DNA from: Sphingobium sp. TKS
Lineage (GTDB): Bacteria; Pseudomonadota; Alphaproteobacteria; Sphingomonadales; Sphingomonadaceae
Direction: 5' to 3'
Length of the DNA: 64,000 nucleotides
Assembly (NCBI RefSeq): GCF_001563265.1
Contig: NZ_CP005083.1
Coordinates: 3,351,001 to 3,415,000, forward strand
Numbering within the stretch: position 1 is the stretch's first letter; the number at the start of each line of letters is the position of its first letter. A program made the position numbers and the translations under genes. This document shows positions 28,846 to 38,643 of this stretch, piece after piece. Under the pieces are notes generated by a model. That model was not told where the DNA came from and did no database searches. It worked only from the letters and a program-made list of their open reading frames with translations.

Positions 28846-29559
28846 TCAATTCACCACCATGCAGCTCTCGCCCGCCACCTTCAGCTTGCCGCAGAGCGTG
28901 CTGGCCTGCCCGCCCGCCGCCGCGCGCAGGCGATAGACGGTGCTGCCGCTCACCTCTGCCTGCTCGATCGACATCGGCAGCGGCTCCAAATAGGTGAAAC
29001 GTTTGGACAGCCGCTTCCACGCATCCTTCGCGAAGGCCTGATTGCCATAGGCGCCTAACTGGATCATGCCGCCTGCGGGCCGCGCAACCGTCGTCACGGG
29101 CTTCGCATTGGTTTCATCGGCTACCCGAGCCGTGACGCTCTGACCCGGTTTTCCCGCCACCGCCGACTTGGCGTTGCCAGCCGCGCCGGTCGGCGTGATC
29201 GGCGCTTCCGGCACCCGAGTCGGATCGATCCGCCCGTCGCGGGCCACGCCCTCGCTCGCCGCATAGCTGGCATCGCCCTCTCCGTCGAACTTCTTGGCGT
29301 CGGCTTCCTTGGCGGGAATCTTGTAATCCCCGGCCGGCGCGGCGATCAGCTTGCCTTCGCCGCCAGCCCCGCCCGAGCGGTTCTGGATCAGCCATACACC
29401 CGCGACGACCAGACCGATCAACACCAGTCCAAAGAGAATGAAGCCCAGCAGCCGCAGCGGCGAGAGCCCCTGCTCCTCCTCATCCTCGATGGCGGGTTCG
29501 AGCCAGGGCAGACGCTCCTCGTCGTCCAGGTCCAGCCTGCCCCGCGCATAATCGCCCAT
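28846..29559 (-). CDS. SPOR-domain inner-membrane protein
   Basis: Bitopic protein: acidic cytoplasmic N-terminus (1-33), transmembrane helix about 37-58 (LLGFILFGLVLIGLVVAGVW), a long linker, then a C-terminal SPOR domain (GGMIQLGAYGNQAFAKDAW to the end) that would bind glycan strands lacking stem peptides at division sites. It is 237 residues long and begins 21 bases downstream of argS on the same strand, a pairing also found in other alphaproteobacteria. Confidence 0.88.
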   Translation of the reverse strand: MGDYARGRLDLDDEERLPWLEPAIEDEEEQGLSPLRLLGFILFGLVLIGLVVAGVWLIQNRSGGAGGEGKLIAAPAGDYKIPAKEADAKKFDGEGDASYAASEGVARDGRIDPTRVPEAPITPTGAAGNAKSAVAGKPGQSVTARVADETNAKPVTTVARPAGGMIQLGAYGNQAFAKDAWKRLSKRFTYLEPLPMSIEQAEVSGSTVYRLRAAAGGQASTLCGKLKVAGESCMVVN

Positions 29560-29579
29560 CTCGTCCGTGCCTCCGCCGG

Positions 29580-31307
29580 TTACTGCATCTCGGTCAAGGC
29601 TGCGACGCCCATCAGCGCCAAGCCGTTACGGATGATTTGCCCTATTCCCCGGCTCAAGAAAAGCCGCGCGGAAGTAGTGGCCGGATCGTCCATCAGGATG
29701 ACCCGCGCCTGCGGATTGTCGTTGCCCAGATTCCACCAGCTATGGAACGCCGAAGCCAAGTCATTGAGATAGAAGGCGATGCGATGCGGTTCGCGGGCCG
29801 ACGCCGCCCCTTCCACAACGCGGGGGAACTGCGCGGCAAGCTTCACCAGTCCCAGTTCCTCCGTCCCAAGGCGGGACAGGTCAGGCGCGGGCAGGTCGAT
29901 CCCCGCCTCCTCCGCCCGCCGGCCAAGCGAGGAAATCCGCGCATGGGCATATTGCACATAAAAGACCGGATTGTCCTTCGACGCCTCCACCACCTTGGCA
30001 AAGTCGAAGTCCATCTGCGCATCGGCCTTGCGGGTCAGCATGGTGAAGCGCACCACATCCTTGCCCACTTCGCGCACCACATCAGCCAGCGTCACGAAAT
30101 TGCCTGCGCGCTTGGACATCTTCACCGGCTCGCCGTCGCGCAGCAGGCGGACCATCTGGATCAGCTTGACGTCGAAACGGGCCTTGCCTTCGGTCAACGC
30201 CGCGACCGCAGCCTGAATGCGCTTCACCGTGCCGCCATGGTCGGCGCCCCAGATGTCGATCAACTGGTCGGCCGTCTGCGCCTTCTGATAATGATAGGCC
30301 ATGTCGGCGCCGAAATAAGTCCAGCTTCCGTTGGATTTCTTGATCGGCCGATCCTGATCGTCACCGAATTTCGTCGAGCGAAACAGCGGCAGCTCAACCG
30401 GCTCCCAATCCTCCGGCGTCTCGCCCTTGGGCGCTTCCAGCACGCCATCATAGACGAAGTCATGTTCGCGTAGCCATTTTTCCGCGGCTTCGGGCTTCCC
30501 GGCGGCCTGCAATTCGGCTTCGGAAGAGAAAATGTCGTGATGGATGCCCAGCAGCGCCAGATCGCTGCGAATCATGTCCATCATCGCCGCCACGGCCCTG
30601 GTGCGGAACGGCACCAGCCATTCGCTTTCCGGCGCGCCAACATATTTGTCGCCATAGTCTGCGGCCAGCACCTGCCCCACCGGCACCAGATAGTCGCCCG
30701 GATAAAGACCCTCGGGAATCTCTCCGACGGCTTCGCCCAGCGCCTCGCGATAACGCACATGCGCCGACCGGGCGAGCACGTCGACCTGGCCGCCCGCATC
30801 ATTAATATAATATTCGCGGATCACCTTATGCCCGATATGCTCCAGCAGGGTCGCGAGCGCGTCGCCCACCACCGCACCCCGGCAATGGCCCATATGCATC
30901 GGCCCGGTCGGGTTGGCGGAGACATATTCGACATTGACGGTGATGCCCTCGCCCGTGGCGGAGCGGCCATAATCCTCCGCCTCGGCATGGATCGCGGCGA
31001 GTTCCGCGCGCCAGGTAGCATCGGTCAGCCTGAGGTTGATGAAGCCCGGCCCGGCGATGGACGCTCCCTCGACCTCGTCCAGCTTTTCCAGGCCAGCCAC
31101 GATCTTTTCCGCCAAAGCACGCGGATTGGTGCCAGCCGGCTTGGCCAGCACCATCGCCGCATTGGTGGCAAGGTCGCCATGGCTTGCGTCGCGGGGCGGC
31201 TCGACCGTTACCGGCTTGCGGTTCAGGCCAGCGGGCAGCGAACCATCAGCCTCCAGCGCGTCGAGCACGGCGTCGAGATGGGCGGTGAAACGGTTATAAA
31301 GAGACAA
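29580..31307 (-). CDS. argS: Arginyl-tRNA synthetase
   Basis: Class I aminoacyl-tRNA synthetase. The HIGH-type motif is ANPTGPMHMGHCRGAVVGD (near residue 130), the KMSK-type motif is KMSKRAGNF, and the C-terminal anticodon domain shows AHARISSLGRR and the usual ending (GLALMGVAALTEMQ). Length 575 is normal. A REP-type repeat lies just upstream. Confidence 0.97.
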   Translation of the reverse strand: MSLYNRFTAHLDAVLDALEADGSLPAGLNRKPVTVEPPRDASHGDLATNAAMVLAKPAGTNPRALAEKIVAGLEKLDEVEGASIAGPGFINLRLTDATWRAELAAIHAEAEDYGRSATGEGITVNVEYVSANPTGPMHMGHCRGAVVGDALATLLEHIGHKVIREYYINDAGGQVDVLARSAHVRYREALGEAVGEIPEGLYPGDYLVPVGQVLAADYGDKYVGAPESEWLVPFRTRAVAAMMDMIRSDLALLGIHHDIFSSEAELQAAGKPEAAEKWLREHDFVYDGVLEAPKGETPEDWEPVELPLFRSTKFGDDQDRPIKKSNGSWTYFGADMAYHYQKAQTADQLIDIWGADHGGTVKRIQAAVAALTEGKARFDVKLIQMVRLLRDGEPVKMSKRAGNFVTLADVVREVGKDVVRFTMLTRKADAQMDFDFAKVVEASKDNPVFYVQYAHARISSLGRRAEEAGIDLPAPDLSRLGTEELGLVKLAAQFPRVVEGAASAREPHRIAFYLNDLASAFHSWWNLGNDNPQARVILMDDPATTSARLFLSRGIGQIIRNGLALMGVAALTEMQ

Positions 31308-31327
31308 GGGACGAACTTTCCTTCAAC

Positions 31328-31409
31328 TCCGTTCGCCCTGAGCGCAGTCGAAGGGCCGTCCTTTCCTCAAAAAAAGGTCAGGGCATCGACTTGTCTCAGC
31401 CCGAACGGA
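31328..31409. repeat. Intergenic inverted repeat upstream of argS
   Basis: TCCGTTCGCCCTGAG (31328-31342) and CTCAGCCCGAACGGA (31395-31409) pair at 13 of 15 positions. Inside lie two smaller hairpins: GCCCT with AGGGC, and CCTTT with AAAGG around an A-rich loop. The CGTTCG...CTGAGC...GTCGAAG core resembles a repeat often seen between sphingomonad genes. Confidence 0.6.
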
Positions 31410-31417
31410 AAATGGGC

Positions 31418-32056
31418 TTAGCGGGTAGCGTTGTAACGGAGCTGATCCTGGGTCAGGTTGAAACCCACGAGCAGCTCGAAGCTGGTTCGCTGCAAGGCCG
31501 CCTTGACGTCCGGCTGCGCGAAGGGATCGATCGCCGCGTCTGCATCGCCCGCTTTACGCTTCTGCGTGATCATCGCCTGGATCGGCCCCGGCAGCGTTGC
31601 GGCGGCCTTGTTCACATAGGATCCGGCCTTGGCGTTCGCGCTGGCGCGATATTGTCCCGCCGGGAAATCCAGCACAACCTGGCCCACGCGCTTGGCGACC
31701 ACGGCGTTGCCGCCCCGCACCACGGCGGAATAATAAGGCAACGTCACCTGCCGGGCAGCGCTTGCGTCACTGCGGCGGGCGTTCACGGTAAAGGTCGCCT
31801 CGGTATAAAGCTGCTCTCCATCGGCGCAGGTCGAGCGCAGATTGGTGATTTCCGCCACCACGTCGATCGCGCGGGCATCGGTGCTGCCTGCCGGATTGAA
31901 CAGGGTGATGTCGCCGGTCTGGGCCGGGACCGCCGCCACCGGGCAGGCCGAGCGCACGGCCACGATGCCGCCGGTCGGGTCGATTTCGCCCCGCTGGGAA
32001 CAGCCCGCAAGGGCCATGGCGATCATTCCGGTCAGCGCAATTCGAGAAAAGGTCAC
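31418..32056 (-). CDS. Hypothetical lipoprotein
   Basis: The product starts with a short lipoprotein signal peptide ([19 protein letters not shown]) whose lipobox is LAGC. The remaining about 190 residues, mostly beta-rich by appearance with [15 protein letters not shown] and [10 protein letters not shown], match no family I know. I use GTG 32056, which has AAGGGA at a good distance; TTG 32062 two codons upstream is possible. Divergent from ispH; a single gene. Confidence 0.82.
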   Translation of the reverse strand: MTFSRIALTGMIAMALAGCSQRGEIDPTGGIVAVRSACPVAAVPAQTGDITLFNPAGSTDARAIDVVAEITNLRSTCADGEQLYTEATFTVNARRSDASAARQVTLPYYSAVVRGGNAVVAKRVGQVVLDFPAGQYRASANAKAGSYVNKAAATLPGPIQAMITQKRKAGDADAAIDPFAQPDVKAALQRTSFELLVGFNLTQDQLRYNATR

Positions 32057-32165
32057 AGGCAATCCCTTGGGAACAGGCGTTGGGCTTCTTATCCATAGGC
32101 TGCGGGACGCGCAACATAAAGGAAGCGGCTTTCATCCTCCGTCACATTCGCCTAAGCGGCAAGCC

Positions 32166-33113
32166 ATGACCTCTCGCTCGCCCATGAAGCTGCTGATCGC
32201 CGCCCCACGCGGCTTTTGCGCCGGTGTCGACCGCGCCATCATCATCGTCGAAAAGGCGATCGAGAAATATGGCGCCCCGGTCTATGTCCGCCATGAAATC
32301 GTCCACAACAAATATGTGGTCGACAGCCTGAAGGCGAAGGGCGCGATCTTCGTGGAGGAACTGGACCAGGTGCCCGACGGCGTGCCGGTGGTCTTTTCCG
32401 CCCATGGCGTGCCCAAGGCCGTGCCCGCCAAGGCAGAGGAACGCGGCCTCGACTATCTCGACGCCACCTGCCCGCTGGTCAGCAAGGTCCACCGCCAGGC
32501 CGAACGCCAGGTGGAGGCCGGACGCCACATCCTCTTCATCGGTCACAGGGGCCATCCGGAGGTGATCGGCACCTTCGGCCAGGTCGATGACGGCAACATG
32601 ACCCTGATCGAAACGGTCGAGGATGCCGAAGCCTTCACGCCCGCCGACCCCGACAATCTGGCCTTCCTGACGCAGACGACCCTGTCGGTGGACGACACCG
32701 CCGCCATCGTGGCCGTGCTTCTGCGCCGCTTTCCCACCATCCATGCGCCCAAGGGGGAGGATATCTGCTACGCCACCTCCAACCGGCAGGCGGCGGTCAA
32801 GGCGATCGCCGGGCAATGCGACGCGGTCTATGTGATCGGCGCGCCCAACAGCTCCAATTCGCTGCGGCTGGTCGAGGTGGCGGAGCGCGAAGGCACCCCC
32901 GCCCGGCTGATCCAGCGCGCCGACGATATGGACTTCGCCTGGCTGGAAGGCGTGCGCACGCTGGGCCTCACCGCGGGCGCCTCCGCCCCCGAAGTACTGG
33001 TGCGCGAAGTGGTCGACCGGCTGGCCACGCGGTTCGACGTGATCGAGGAGCAGGTGGAAACCGCCCGCGAAAACATTGCCTTCAAGCTCCCTCGCGGACT
33101 GGAGGCCGCGTAA
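32166..33113 (+). CDS. ispH: 4-hydroxy-3-methylbut-2-enyl diphosphate reductase
   Basis: Iron-sulfur enzyme that catalyses the last step of the MEP isoprenoid pathway, giving IPP and DMAPP. The three cluster cysteines lie in [22 protein letters not shown] and [12 protein letters not shown]; the substrate-binding HEIVHN is also present. Starting at ATG 32166 gives 315 residues; ATG 32184 ([11 protein letters not shown]) is equally possible, as neither has a clear ribosome site. It leads an operon with thrB and rnhA. Confidence 0.96.
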   Translation: MTSRSPMKLLIAAPRGFCAGVDRAIIIVEKAIEKYGAPVYVRHEIVHNKYVVDSLKAKGAIFVEELDQVPDGVPVVFSAHGVPKAVPAKAEERGLDYLDATCPLVSKVHRQAERQVEAGRHILFIGHRGHPEVIGTFGQVDDGNMTLIETVEDAEAFTPADPDNLAFLTQTTLSVDDTAAIVAVLLRRFPTIHAPKGEDICYATSNRQAAVKAIAGQCDAVYVIGAPNSSNSLRLVEVAEREGTPARLIQRADDMDFAWLEGVRTLGLTAGASAPEVLVREVVDRLATRFDVIEEQVETARENIAFKLPRGLEAA

Positions 33114-33117
33114 ATCC

Positions 33118-34110
33118 ATGGCCGTCTATACCCAGGTTCCCGCCGAAGAAATCGACGCCTTTCTCACCCGCTACAACGCCGGACGCCTCGTGTCGGCCAA
33201 GGGCATCGCGGAAGGCGTGGAAAACAGCAATTACCTGCTCGAAACCACCGGCCATGACGGCGCCTTGGGTTCCGGGGGAGGCCACCGCTACATCCTCACC
33301 CTCTATGAAAAGCGGGTGAATGAGGCGGACCTGCCCTTTTTCATGGACCTGCTCGATCATCTGGGCGCTCGCGGTTGCCTTGTCCCCCGCTTCATCGCGG
33401 ACCGCGAGGGCAAGCGCCTCCAGCAGCTCGCCGGCCGCCCGGCCTGCCTGATCGAGTTCCTCACCGGCATCTCCGTCACCGAACCGACCGTCGGCCAGGC
33501 CCGCGCGGCGGGCGCGGCGCTAGGCGAAATGCACCGCGCAGCGGAAGGCTTCACCGGCACCCGCCGCAACGCCCTCGACCTACCCGGCTGGCATGAACTG
33601 GCCGCCAAATGCGGCGAGGATTTCGACCGGATCGCCCCCGGCCTCGGCGCGCGGGTTGCGCAGGAACTGGCTTTCCTTGATGCGCATTGGCCCGCCGACC
33701 TGCCCCGGTCGGTGATCCATGCCGACCTTTTTCCCGACAATGTGCTGATGCTGGGCGATGAGGTGACGGGCCTGATCGACTTCTATTTCAGTTGCACCGA
33801 TATCCGCGCCTATGACCTTGCCGTCACACACAGCGCCTGGGTGTTCAGCAATGACGGCGCGACCTGGTTCGGGGACCGCGCCGCAGCCCTGGGCGCCGGT
33901 TATATGACGGCCCACGGCCTGTCCGACGCCGAACGCACAGCTTTCCCAATCCTCTGCCGGGGGGCGGCGCTGCGTTTCCTGCTGACGCGGGCTTATGACT
34001 GGATCAACACTCCCGCCGACGCGCTGGTGACGCGCAAGGATCCGCTGGCCTATCTGCGCCGCCTCGATTTCTACGCCAGCGCCGACCCGGCGGCGCTGCT
34101 CGGCGCATGA
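33118..34110 (+). CDS. thrB: Homoserine kinase (ThrB, phosphotransferase-fold type)
   Basis: Phosphorylates homoserine in threonine synthesis. This is the APH/choline-kinase fold version rather than the GHMK type: the catalytic loop is [12 protein letters not shown] and the metal motif is GLIDFYFS. The start [16 protein letters not shown] is typical. 330 residues; it begins 4 bases after ispH stops and overlaps rnhA by four (ATGA). Confidence 0.94.
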   Translation: MAVYTQVPAEEIDAFLTRYNAGRLVSAKGIAEGVENSNYLLETTGHDGALGSGGGHRYILTLYEKRVNEADLPFFMDLLDHLGARGCLVPRFIADREGKRLQQLAGRPACLIEFLTGISVTEPTVGQARAAGAALGEMHRAAEGFTGTRRNALDLPGWHELAAKCGEDFDRIAPGLGARVAQELAFLDAHWPADLPRSVIHADLFPDNVLMLGDEVTGLIDFYFSCTDIRAYDLAVTHSAWVFSNDGATWFGDRAAALGAGYMTAHGLSDAERTAFPILCRGAALRFLLTRAYDWINTPADALVTRKDPLAYLRRLDFYASADPAALLGA

Positions 34111-34553
34111 GCGAGCTTCCAGAGGTCGAGATCTTCACCGACGGCGCGTGCAAGGGCAATCCCGGCCCCGGCGGCTGGGGCGCCGTGCTGCGCTTTGGAG
34201 AGAAAGAGAAGGACATCTCCGGCGGAGAGGCGCAGACCACCAACAACCGCATGGAAATGATGGCGGCGGTGCAGGCGCTGGAGACGCTCAAGCGCCCGTG
34301 CCGGGTGACGCTCTATACCGACAGCAAATATGTGATGGACGGCATCACCAAATGGGTATTCGGCTGGCAGAAGAACGGCTGGAAGACGGCCGACAGGAAG
34401 CCGGTGAAGAATGCCGAACTCTGGCAGCTACTGGTGAAGGCCGCCGCCCGCCATCAGGTGACATGGCAATGGGTGAAGGGCCACGCAGGCCACGCGGAAA
34501 ATGAGCGCGCCGATCAATTGGCCTGCGCGGCGGCGGAGAGTTTCCGGAAGTAG
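34107..34553 (+). CDS. rnhA: Ribonuclease HI
   Basis: Cleaves the RNA strand of RNA-DNA hybrids. Catalytic acidic residues are visible in [16 protein letters not shown] (Asp), NNRMEMMAA (Glu), LYTDSKYV (Asp) and [12 protein letters not shown] (Asp), with the flexible histidine in KGHAGH. Length is 148 residues. It closes the ispH-thrB-rnhA operon. Confidence 0.97.
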   Translation: MSELPEVEIFTDGACKGNPGPGGWGAVLRFGEKEKDISGGEAQTTNNRMEMMAAVQALETLKRPCRVTLYTDSKYVMDGITKWVFGWQKNGWKTADRKPVKNAELWQLLVKAAARHQVTWQWVKGHAGHAENERADQLACAAAESFRK

Positions 34554-34590
34554 CGGCTGTAACGGGTGGAAGGCCGCCTTCACCGTAGCC

Positions 34591-34678
34591 GTCATGCTGA
34601 ACTTGTTTCAGCATCCATCGTGCCCCACGGACGGCGGAATGTGAGGAGAAATGGATGCTGAAACAAGTTCAGCATGAC
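34591..34678. repeat. 28-bp perfect inverted repeat after rnhA
   Basis: The left arm at 34591-34618 (GTCATGCTGAACTTGTTTCA and eight more bases) is matched exactly in reverse complement at 34651-34678, with a 32-base loop. The arms hold the CTGAACTTGTTTCAG core common to sphingomonad intergenic repeats. It lies between the convergent rnhA and folP genes and could terminate both. There is no T-run. Confidence 0.75.
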
Positions 34679-34729
34679 GAATGAGGCAAAGGCAGCTTAG
34701 CCCCCTAATGGCCAAACCCACCCCCACTC

Positions 34730-35857
34730 TCAAACCGCGCTCAACCCCGCATCCGCCAGCCCGCGCCACAGATGCAGCGCCTGCACGCTTTCCTTGACGT
34801 CATGCACCCGCACCATCTGCGCGCCCAGTTCCACCGCGCGGAAGGCCAGGCCCACCGATCCGCCCAACCTTTCCGCCGCTGGTGCCTCATTGGACAAAGC
34901 CCCGATCAACCGCTTGCGGCTCCCGGCGAACAGCAACGGCACGCCCAGCCCCTGGAACAGCGCCAAGCCGTTCACCAGCGCCAGATTGTCGCTCAACGAC
35001 TTGCCAAAGCCCAATCCCGGATCGACCATGATCTTCTCGCGGGCCACCCCGGCCGCCAGACAGGCCTCGACCCGCGTCTCCAGCATATCGAACACATCGG
35101 CCACGACATCGCCATAACCGTCCGGATTCGCATGCGGATCGTCCCCAGCCGAGGGCGCATGCATCAGGATCACCGGACAGCCCGCCGAAACCACCACATC
35201 CATCGCCCGCGGATCGTGCCGCAACGCGCTCACATCGTTGACGACCGCCGCTCCCGCCGCCAGCGCGGCTTCCATCACCGCCGCCTTGCGCGTGTCGATG
35301 GACATGGAAATACCCGCCGCCGCCAGCTTCTCGATCACCGGCACGACGCGGGCGATCTCATCCCCTTCCCAGAGTTTCGGCGCCTTGGGACGGGTCGATT
35401 CCCCGCCTACATCAATTAGCGAAGCCCCCGCCGCCGCCATGGCGAAGCCTGCATCCGCCGCCGCCTGCGGATCGTCCATATGCTTGCCGCCATCGGAAAA
35501 GCTGTCGGGCGTGATGTTCAGGATCGCCATCACCTGCGGCGCGTCGAAACGGATCGTCCGCCCATCCAGCGCCAAAGGCAGACGCTGCGCCGAAATATTG
35601 GCCGCCAACCGTTGCGCCCGCTCAGCCAGCGCATCGGGCAATCCCGCGACGGCATCGACAAATTCCGCGACCGGCACCGTCACCCGAGCCACCCGCCGGC
35701 CATCCTTCCGCGCAGTCAGCTCATAGCCCTGAAACCAGATCAGCCCATTGCCCATCCGCGCCGCCGACCCTTCGGCCAAGCCGATGGGCGACGGCACGAA
35801 CCAAGTGGGGCGCAGGTAAAGCCGGGCGTCGGCAGGGATTTGGGAAAGCATTGCCAT
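34730..35857 (-). CDS. folP: Dihydropteroate synthase with N-terminal extension
   Basis: Joins para-aminobenzoate to the pterin diphosphate in folate synthesis; the target of sulfonamides. The TIM-barrel enzyme starts near residue 105: VMAILNITPDSFSDGGKH, DVGGESTRP, and DPGLGFGKSLSDNLAL. About 100 residues precede it (beginning MAMLSQIPADARLYLRPTW), giving 375 residues instead of the usual 270-290. The extension is in frame with no alternative strong start nearby and appears folded rather than low-complexity. Confidence 0.93.
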   Translation of the reverse strand: MAMLSQIPADARLYLRPTWFVPSPIGLAEGSAARMGNGLIWFQGYELTARKDGRRVARVTVPVAEFVDAVAGLPDALAERAQRLAANISAQRLPLALDGRTIRFDAPQVMAILNITPDSFSDGGKHMDDPQAAADAGFAMAAAGASLIDVGGESTRPKAPKLWEGDEIARVVPVIEKLAAAGISMSIDTRKAAVMEAALAAGAAVVNDVSALRHDPRAMDVVVSAGCPVILMHAPSAGDDPHANPDGYGDVVADVFDMLETRVEACLAAGVAREKIMVDPGLGFGKSLSDNLALVNGLALFQGLGVPLLFAGSRKRLIGALSNEAPAAERLGGSVGLAFRAVELGAQMVRVHDVKESVQALHLWRGLADAGLSAV

Positions 35858-35899
35858 GTCCTTCGATCGGATCGAGAGCTTCCCTTAGCGTCCCGCCGT

Positions 35900-35961
35900 G
35901 CTCCTGCGAAGGCAGGAGCCCAGTTCTGAGGTAGCGCGCATAAACCAGGGTCTAAACTGGG
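35900..35961. repeat. REP-type hairpin pair, GCTCCTGC family
   Basis: GCTCCTGC (35900-35907) and GCAGGAGC (35912-35919) form an 8-bp hairpin around GAAG. The following CCCAGTT pairs with AACTGGG at 35955-35961, so the element is a larger dyad. It lies between folP and the 3' end of ccrM. Confidence 0.7.
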
Positions 35962-36014
35962 TTCTCACGAGCCGCTTGTCTCGCTCGAACGCCTGCCCAG
36001 GAACACGGAGCCGC

Positions 36015-37326
<1,312 letters not shown>

Positions 37327-37391
37327 AGCGAAAAAGGCCCGGAAAGTTTTTTTGGTTAACGCCGTTTCGGAGGGCAAAAACGGACCTACGC

Positions 37392-37426
37392 TTGACCATT
37401 TCATAACTATTTGGTTATGTCATAAC
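37392..37426 (+). promoter_or_regulatory. Promoter with overlapping operator of the arsR-like gene
   Basis: TTGACC (37392-37397) and TTATGT (37415-37420) are 17 bases apart and fit a housekeeping promoter. Overlaid on it is a palindrome, CATAAC (37402-37407) N6 GTTATG (37414-37419), with a third CATAAC at 37421-37426. The start codon is at 37428, so transcription would begin about at the ATG and the mRNA would be leaderless; indeed no ribosome site is seen. Confidence 0.5.
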
Positions 37427-37427
37427 G

Positions 37428-37769
37428 ATGACAGAACATATTTTGAGGGGGGATCGCTCGGCCTCCTGCGACGAACTTTTCAAGGCCTTGTCCGACGGCA
37501 CCCGGCGGGCGCTGCTCGAATATCTGGTGCGCGAAGGCGAACAGAGCGTCCACGCCCTCACCGCCATTTCCGGCGTATCGCAACCCATGGTGTCCCGCCA
37601 TCTCGGCAAGCTGAAGCGCGCCAGCCTCGTGACGGCCCGCCGCGCAGGCCGCGAAACCTACTACACCGCCCGCGCCAAGGGGCTCGCCCCGATCGTCCAA
37701 TGGATGGCGGTATATGGGGCGCTCTGGTCCCAACGCTTCACCGCGCTGGAAGATCTGGACGGTTATTGA
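37428..37769 (+). CDS. ArsR-family transcriptional regulator
   Basis: A 113-residue winged-helix repressor type. The N-terminal helix LFKALSDGTRRALLEYL and the recognition region ISGVSQPMVSRHLGKLKRA are typical, followed by the beta wing (RRAGRETYYTARA). No cysteine pair of the metal-sensing ArsR/SmtB kind is present (the single cysteine is near residue 14), so it is probably not a metal sensor. No obvious target gene follows: the next gene is on the other strand. It probably represses itself through the upstream palindrome. Confidence 0.9.
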   Translation: MTEHILRGDRSASCDELFKALSDGTRRALLEYLVREGEQSVHALTAISGVSQPMVSRHLGKLKRASLVTARRAGRETYYTARAKGLAPIVQWMAVYGALWSQRFTALEDLDGY

Positions 37770-37780
37770 GGGCATAACAT

Positions 37781-37800
37781 GCTCCTGCCTTCGCAGGAGC
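37781..37800. repeat. REP-type hairpin, GCTCCTGC family
   Basis: GCTCCTGC (37781-37788), loop CTTC, GCAGGAGC (37793-37800). It sits between the convergent ends of the arsR-like gene and the nucleotidyltransferase gene, where it could act as a barrier or terminator. Confidence 0.65.
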
Positions 37801-37809
37801 ACGTCGCTT

Positions 37810-38607
37810 CTATATCGCGGCCCCCGCCAAAATCTCTTCGATCAGCACAACATCATCCGGCTTGTCCGCATCGATACAGGCCTCCGCCTGCTCCATCGCC
37901 ACCAGCCGCGCCACCAGCCCAAAGCGCCGCCCCACCCGCGCAATCCCGCCCCGCAAGCTCGAAATCCTGAGCACCGCCCCCAGCAAAGCCAAAGGCCCGA
38001 AGGCGGACAATATCTTCCACCCCTTCTTGCGGTCCTGCTCAACCTCTTGCCAAAGCGCGATCACCGGCCGGGCCTTGCCACTCCCGAACCAGAAGATATT
38101 CGCCCCCGACCACCAGCCGTCGCGGAACTTCAGCCAGGTCCGCCGCGATCCCGGATAGCGCGCCAGCAAGGTCGCCCGCTCCACCATCGCCACGGCAATG
38201 TCGGCGCCATCAGCCTCCCGCACCATCTGGTCGAGCATCGCTGCATCCAGCAGCACATGATCCGCCGTCGTCATCAGCAGCGGAAAGGGCAAATCCGCCC
38301 GGTCCAACAACGCCATCAGCGAGGATGCAATCCCGCCCCCACTCGTTTCGAACCGCACCTTGGGATGCGCCGCCAGCCAGGCGGTAGTCGGATCGCCAGC
38401 AAACAGCTCCGGCGCCTGCGTCAGCACGATCACGCGCCCGATCACCGGATGCGCCAGCAAGGCCCGCGCCGGATGGTTGATCATCGGCTCGCCCGCTACG
38501 GGCGCCAGCGGCTTCACCGCCACCCCCGCCGCCACAGCCAAGGGATCGGGAACAGGCCGCGCCCCGGCCAGCAATATTGCAGTGATGTCAGAAGCCGGTG
38601 CGATCAT
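37810..38607 (-). CDS. MobA-like nucleotidyltransferase family protein
   Basis: A GT-A fold NTP-transferase by appearance: TAILLAGARPVPDPLA at the N-terminus matches the nucleotide loop only loosely, followed by VKPLAPVAGEPMINHPARAL and LMTTADHVLLD, where the metal aspartate is expected. Relatives transfer NMP to molybdopterin, sugars or phosphoalcohols. The consensus GGxSxRMG is not intact, so its substrate cannot be named. Length is 265 residues. It lies downstream of the M23 peptidase gene, 36 bases away. Confidence 0.75.
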   Translation of the reverse strand: MIAPASDITAILLAGARPVPDPLAVAAGVAVKPLAPVAGEPMINHPARALLAHPVIGRVIVLTQAPELFAGDPTTAWLAAHPKVRFETSGGGIASSLMALLDRADLPFPLLMTTADHVLLDAAMLDQMVREADGADIAVAMVERATLLARYPGSRRTWLKFRDGWWSGANIFWFGSGKARPVIALWQEVEQDRKKGWKILSAFGPLALLGAVLRISSLRGGIARVGRRFGLVARLVAMEQAEACIDADKPDDVVLIEEILAGAAI

Positions 38608-38643
38608 GACCGCCCGTTAGCGGAGCCTGTTTCCCACGAAAAG

